Source: Enhydrobacter sp. (GTDB lineage Bacteria; Pseudomonadota; Alphaproteobacteria; Reyranellales; Reyranellaceae). From it: a stretch of DNA of 46,417 nucleotides. Of this stretch, positions 42,713-46,417 are shown piece after piece; within the stretch, counting starts at the first letter, position 1, and each line of letters starts with the position of its first letter. Both the position numbers and the translations under genes were made by a program. The notes under the pieces were generated by a model that did not search any database, was not told the origin of the DNA, and saw only the letters and a list, made by a program, of their open reading frames with translations. The stretch covers positions 1 through 46,417 of the forward strand of contig JAHCJV010000005.1 of the NCBI GenBank assembly GCA_026126105.1, written 5' to 3'.

Positions 42713-43951
42713 ATGATCTCCAATTCGCTTCCCCACGACACCGCGCTGCGGTCCCGCGCACATCGCGTGATCCCCGGCGGCATGTACGGCCACCTGAACG
42801 TGGCACGCCTGCCTCCCGGCTATCCGCAGTTTTTCGCCCGCGCCGAGGGCGCCACCCTGTGGGATGTCGACGGCAATGCCTATGTCGACTTCATGTGCGC
42901 CTACGGGCCGATGGTGCTGGGCTACGGCAACCGCGAGGTCGAGGCGGCCGCCGACGCGCAGCGCAAGCTGGGCGACGTGCTGACCGGCCCGTCGGAGCGG
43001 CTGGTGGAACTTGCGGAAAAGCTGGTCGGCATGGTGGCCCATGCCGACTGGGCGCTGTTCCAGCGGAACGGCACCGATGCCACGACGCTCTGTGTCGTGA
43101 TCGCCCGCGCCGCCACGAGGAGGCGCAAGATCCTGGTGGCGCGTGGGGCCTATCACGGTTCTGCGCCGTGGTGCACGCCGCATCCGGCCGGCACAACCGC
43201 CGAGGACGGTGTCCATCTGGTGCACTACGAATACAACGACGTCGCCAGCCTGCAGGCCGCGGCGCTGTCGGTGGAAGGCGACATCGCGGGCGTCATCGCT
43301 TCGGCCTTCAAGCACGACTATGGCCAAGACCAGCAATTGCCCACGCCCGAGTTTGCCCGTGCGGTACGGGCACTGTGCGACGCGAGCGGTGCGGCGCTGA
43401 TCCTCGACGATGTGCGGGCGGGCTTTCGCATGCATCTCGGCGGCAGCTGGGAGACGGTCGGCGTGCGTCCCGATCTCGCCGCCTATTCCAAGGCGATCGC
43501 CAACGGCTACACGCTCGCCGCGGTCACCGGCAGCGACAGGTTCCGTGACGCAGCTGCATCGGTGTTCATGACCGGATCGTTCTGGTGCGGTGCCGCTTCG
43601 ATGGCGGCGTCGCTCAAGACGCTCGACATCTTCGAGCGCGACGGCACGATCGCCTACATGGAGCGCATCGGCCAACGCTTCCGCGACGGCCTCGCCGCGC
43701 AGGCACACGCGCATGGCCAGGTGCTGAAACAGACCGGTCCGGCGCAGATGCCTACGGTGCTGTTTGCCGACGATCCGGACGTCGGGAAGGGACGGCTGTT
43801 CACCGCCGAAGCCTTGCGCGGCGGCGCGTGGCTGCATCCGCAGCACAACATGTTCCTGTCGGCGGCCCACACCGAAGCCGACATTGATCGCGCACTGCAG
43901 GCAACCGATTCCGCCATGGCAGCGGTGCGCAAGCATTTCGGTCGCGACTAG
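42713..43951 (+). CDS. Class III aminotransferase (glutamate-1-semialdehyde aminomutase-like)
   Basis: A 412-residue PLP-dependent class III aminotransferase. VIPGGMYGHLNVARLPPGYP and LWDVDGNAYVDFMCAYGPMVLGY open the fold. LILDDVRAGFRMHLGG carries the Asp that contacts the pyridine nitrogen and PDLAAYSKAIANGYTLAAV the PLP lysine. The family includes glutamate-1-semialdehyde aminomutase, but this one departs from HemL in the active-site loops (VRGAYHGSAPWCTPHP reads ARGAYHGSAPW here), so it is more likely a catabolic transaminase. ATG 42713 is chosen; the upstream ATG 42662 overlaps the divergent YdcF region. Confidence 0.92.
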   Translation: MISNSLPHDTALRSRAHRVIPGGMYGHLNVARLPPGYPQFFARAEGATLWDVDGNAYVDFMCAYGPMVLGYGNREVEAAADAQRKLGDVLTGPSERLVELAEKLVGMVAHADWALFQRNGTDATTLCVVIARAATRRRKILVARGAYHGSAPWCTPHPAGTTAEDGVHLVHYEYNDVASLQAAALSVEGDIAGVIASAFKHDYGQDQQLPTPEFARAVRALCDASGAALILDDVRAGFRMHLGGSWETVGVRPDLAAYSKAIANGYTLAAVTGSDRFRDAAASVFMTGSFWCGAASMAASLKTLDIFERDGTIAYMERIGQRFRDGLAAQAHAHGQVLKQTGPAQMPTVLFADDPDVGKGRLFTAEALRGGAWLHPQHNMFLSAAHTEADIDRALQATDSAMAAVRKHFGRD

Positions 43952-43953
43952 AC

Positions 43954-43993
43954 AAAGAAAAGGGCGGGCTCGGTGGAGTGCCGATGCCCGCCC
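43954..43993 (-). terminator. Rho-independent terminator of the HU gene
   Basis: On the minus strand GGGCGGGC (43993-43986) pairs with GCCCGCCC (43969-43962) around a 16-base loop, followed by TTTTCTTTG. It starts 20 bases after the HU stop and also abuts the aminotransferase stop, so it may serve both. Confidence 0.88.
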
Positions 43994-44012
43994 GATTCTA
44001 CAATTGTCGTGG

Positions 44013-44315
44013 CTAGATTGCGTCCTTGAGATCCTTGGCGACGCGGAAGGCGACCTTCTTCGACGCCTTGATCTTGATAGCCTCGCCCGTGGCCGGGTTG
44101 CGGCCCATACGAGCCGGACGGGCGCGCACCTGAAGGATGCCGAGGCCCGTGATACGCACCTTGTTGCCTTTCTTGAGGTGCTTCACAACCAGGCCGATGA
44201 ACTCATCGAGAGCGCCGGTGGCGTCCTTCTTGGTCATGCCCGTCTTCTCGGCCAATTCGGCCGCGACCTTGGACAGCGGGATGGTCGGAGCAGCGGGTTT
44301 CGTTGCGGTAGCCAT
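44013..44315 (-). CDS. HU-family nucleoid DNA-binding protein
   Basis: A 100-residue histone-like HU/IHF-fold protein. After a short Ala/Thr-rich start (MATATKPAAPTIPLSKVAAEL) it has the helical dimer region and the DNA-binding arms, seen in KVRITGLGILQVRARPARMGRNPATGEAIKIKASKK (in pieces), where GRNPATGE is the arm tip. It bends and compacts DNA as a dimer. The ATG at 44315 has AAGGA upstream; the frame to 44396 is an unlikely extension. A strong terminator ends the gene, as expected for a highly expressed gene. Confidence 0.95.
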   Translation of the reverse strand: MATATKPAAPTIPLSKVAAELAEKTGMTKKDATGALDEFIGLVVKHLKKGNKVRITGLGILQVRARPARMGRNPATGEAIKIKASKKVAFRVAKDLKDAI

Positions 44316-44489
44316 GGTGGAGGGGTCCTTACATTTTTTGTTTCGCCATCGTCTCCCTGACGCCCCAGGAAGCGGTGACGGCTCAAGGTTATCCACGAAT
44401 CGTGGCCCCGCAAGCCCTTAGACCGCGAAAAAAGTCGATTTCTGGGGCTTTTTCGGCCATTTGAGACCGCCATCCACAGCAAAAAGAGA

Positions 44490-45395
44490 GTGTCCCGCGT
44501 GCCTTCCGCCGAACTCGCTCCGACTTTCGCCACCGCCGTGAACACCTGGCAGTGCGATGAAAACGACCATTTGAATGTCCAGTATTACACGGAGTTCGGC
44601 CACGAGGCATCCGCTCACCTGCTCAACCAGCTCGGCTTCGGTCCGCGCGCGCAGCGCGCCGAGGGTGCAACCGTAAACACCTCCGACGACCATATCCGCT
44701 ACCTGCGCGAGTTCCGCGTCATCGATTCCGTCGAGGTCCGCTCGGCCCCCGTCGAGGTCTCGGAATACGGGCTCACCCTCTACCATGAGATTCGCAATCC
44801 GGCCGACGGCACCGTCGCCTCGACGATCCGCCGGCGCATCTTGAGCGACAAGCCCTGGCCCGCCGCAATGTGCGAGCGCGCCGAGAAAGCCCGCGTGGCA
44901 CTGCCGCCGCAGGCGCAGCCGCGCAGCGTCGGTACGAGCGCTTTGCCGGACCTTTCGCTGGCCGACGCCACGAGGATCGGCCTGATCGATGTCGGGCGGA
45001 CCGTCGTGAAGCCGGCCGAATGCGACGAGCGCGGCGAGTTCCTGCCGCGCCATCAGTTCGGCCGCTACTCCGACGGTGCGCCGTGGCTGTGGAACCATCT
45101 CGGCTTCGATCGCACCGCGATGCAGGAGCGCCAGGAAGGCTCGGTGGTGGTCGAGATGCTGAGCCACTACCGACGGCCGCTGCACGCCGGCGACCTCGTC
45201 GTGGTGATGAGCGGATTGGCGGACTTCAGCGACAAGGTGCTGAAGTTCACGCACTTCCTGTTCGAGGCCGAGACCGGCATGCTTGCTGCTTGCGCCGAGG
45301 CAGTGGGCATGAAGTTCGACCAGAAGGTACGCAAGATCATGCGCTTTTCCGCCGAGGACCAGGCGCGCCTCGCCGGGCGCAAGCTCCGCTTCTGA
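44490..45395 (+). CDS. Double-hotdog thioesterase-like protein
   Basis: A 301-residue protein made of two 4HBT-like hotdog halves. The first (about 15-135) has WQCDENDHLNVQYYTEFGHEA, where the Asp and Asn/His of the DxxxHxNxxxY-type loop match acyl-CoA thioesterases. The second (about 175-300) has LPRHQFGRYSDGAPWLWNHLG. It probably cleaves acyl-CoA or related thioesters. The start is GTG 44490; GTG 44499 is equally possible. It is followed after 11 bases by an AtzG-like gene and then an amidase, which suggests one transcript. Confidence 0.83.
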   Translation: MSRVPSAELAPTFATAVNTWQCDENDHLNVQYYTEFGHEASAHLLNQLGFGPRAQRAEGATVNTSDDHIRYLREFRVIDSVEVRSAPVEVSEYGLTLYHEIRNPADGTVASTIRRRILSDKPWPAAMCERAEKARVALPPQAQPRSVGTSALPDLSLADATRIGLIDVGRTVVKPAECDERGEFLPRHQFGRYSDGAPWLWNHLGFDRTAMQERQEGSVVVEMLSHYRRPLHAGDLVVVMSGLADFSDKVLKFTHFLFEAETGMLAACAEAVGMKFDQKVRKIMRFSAEDQARLAGRKLRF

Positions 45396-45406
45396 GGGAG
45401 ATCGAG

Positions 45407-45607
45407 ATGGATGAGAGGACGAAGACCGCAGCCGGGATCGCCGCGGGGCTCCAGGGAGTCAAATACGACGACAGGCGGCTGGCGGAGATCGCCGCCGAGG
45501 TCGAGGTCCTGAACGACGCAGTGCGCAAGGCCGCGGCAGCCCACCTCACCTTCGACGACGATCCGGCGGCGTTTGCGAGCATCATGACAAAGGAAGCGCG
45601 CTCATGA
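45407..45607 (+). CDS. Small AtzG-like (DUF4089-type) amidase partner
   Basis: A 66-residue, mostly helical protein: MDERTKTAAGIAAGLQGVKY, then a helix RRLAEIAAEVEVLNDAVRKAAA and a tail LTFDDDPAAFASIM. Short proteins of this pattern directly before an amidase gene are comparable to AtzG, which forms a GatCA-like complex with the amidase AtzE. The tail probably wraps around the amidase, as in GatC (inference). GGGAG lies before the ATG, and its stop overlaps the amidase ATG (ATGA), showing tight coupling. Confidence 0.8.
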   Translation: MDERTKTAAGIAAGLQGVKYDDRRLAEIAAEVEVLNDAVRKAAAAHLTFDDDPAAFASIMTKEARS

Positions 45608-46417
45608 GGAACGACGATCTCGCGCTCTGGGAGCTGAGCGAAATCGCCGACGCGATCGCCGAAAAGCGCATCACGTCGGTCGAGGCGACAGAGGCCTGCC
45701 TTGCGCGAATCGAGATCTGGCAACCGCGCGTGAATGCCTTCCTGCGCCTCTTCAAGGAGAAGGCCCTGGCGCAAGCCAACGCGATGGATGCCGAGCTCGC
45801 CGCCGGCAAGCGACGAGGGCCGTTGCACGGCGTGCCGATGGCGCACAAGGACATGTACTACCGCAAAGGTGAGCTTTCGACCGGCGGCAGCGACATTCGC
45901 CGCGATTGGCGCGCGCCGGTGACAGCTACGGTGCTGGAGAAGCTCGATGCGGCGGGCGTGGTCGAGCTCGGCTTTCTCAACATGGCGGAGTTCGCGGCAG
46001 GCCCGACCGGACACAATGTGCATCATGGCCATTGCCGCAATCCGTGGGATCAGTCGCGCGTGACAGGCGGCAGCTCGAGCGGCTCCGGCGCCTCGGTCGG
46101 CGCGCGTATGGTGTTCGGCGCGCTGGGCTCCGACACCGGCGGCTCGATCCGCCTGCCGGCCGCGGCCTGCGGCGTGGTCGGCATGAAGGCGACCTACGGT
46201 CGGGTTAGCCGCGCCGGCGCGGTGGCCCGCTCGTGGAGCCTCGACCACGTCGGTCCACTGACCCGGACGGTCCGCGACAACGCGCGGATGCTGGCGGTGC
46301 TCGCCGGCCACGATCCCAACGATTCGACGACCAGCGAGAAGCCCGTTCCGGATTACGAGGCGCTGCTCGACGGCGGCGTCGCCGGAATGAAAATCGGGCT
46401 CGCATTGCCGGACAATG
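45604..46417 (+). CDS. Amidase-signature-family amidase (3' end cut off)
   Basis: The first 271 residues of an amidase-signature enzyme; the frame is open at the window end. The catalytic Lys is in GVPMAHKDMYYRKG, the cis-Ser loop is TGGSSSGSGASVGA and the nucleophile Ser is in GSDTGGSIRLPAAAC. The preceding overlapping small gene suggests an AtzE/GatA-like complex in which this is the catalytic chain. It hydrolyses an amide bond of unknown identity in the cytoplasm. Confidence 0.93.
   Translation, partial: MRNDDLALWELSEIADAIAEKRITSVEATEACLARIEIWQPRVNAFLRLFKEKALAQANAMDAELAAGKRRGPLHGVPMAHKDMYYRKGELSTGGSDIRRDWRAPVTATVLEKLDAAGVVELGFLNMAEFAAGPTGHNVHHGHCRNPWDQSRVTGGSSSGSGASVGARMVFGALGSDTGGSIRLPAAACGVVGMKATYGRVSRAGAVARSWSLDHVGPLTRTVRDNARMLAVLAGHDPNDSTTSEKPVPDYEALLDGGVAGMKIGLALPDN

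Overview
The window is GC-rich chromosomal DNA of a free-living Gram-negative bacterium. Gene style and protein families point to an alphaproteobacterium of the Reyranella / Rhodospirillales-like kind: many Bug/TctC solute-binding proteins, liv-type ABC transport, acyl-CoA metabolism genes, amidases, GTG starts and ATGA start-stop overlaps. That placement is inference; no rRNA is present. I support 49 protein-coding genes (two cut by the window ends), one broken small gene and one tRNA-Arg. I see no insertion sequence, phage module or CRISPR array.

Layout. 1-5.4 kb: the end of a quinone-reductase-type dehydrogenase, a fused dihydroxyacetone kinase, a crotonase/MaoC pair, a CHCC zinc-finger protein, an alpha/beta-hydrolase lipoprotein, a frameshifted secreted-protein remnant and a RidA-family protein. 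5.5-9.7 kb: an acyl-CoA ligase, a Bug protein, tRNA-Arg(CCG), a Tat-exported Hint-domain protein and a small hypothetical protein. 9.8-12.6 kb: a tight three-gene operon of an LLM flavin oxidoreductase, an uncharacterised 359-residue protein and a UGSC-family selenoprotein. 12.6-20.2 kb: another Bug protein, the livGFHM permease/ATPase operon, a polytopic membrane protein and a liv-type binding protein with a clear terminator. 20.3-28.5 kb: an MFS permease, small proteins, an operon of Bug protein, hydrolase and sugar-type binding protein, a divergent Bug protein, and a metallo-beta-lactamase-fold/NIPSNAP pair. 28.5-33.8 kb: an amidase, a secreted lectin-like protein, two tandem Bug proteins and an SDR. 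33.8-39.1 kb: an operon of serine hydrolase, TauD-type dioxygenase and DHA2 efflux pump, then a divergent GlxA-type regulator and isonitrile-hydratase-like pair. 39.1-46.4 kb: an operon of YdcF, NMT1-type binding protein, acyl-CoA dehydrogenase and cupin; an aminotransferase; HU; and an operon of double-hotdog protein, AtzG-like protein and amidase.

The genes read as scavenging and breakdown of organic and amino acids, amides and acyl compounds. There are nine periplasmic binding proteins but only one set of membrane transport subunits (liv).

The most striking item is at 12094-12615. A gene that seems to stop at 12372 in fact reads through an in-frame TGA in a U-G-S-C motif. A stem-loop 19 bases after the TGA fits the bacterial SECIS rules, so this is very probably a true selenoprotein that standard gene callers would truncate.
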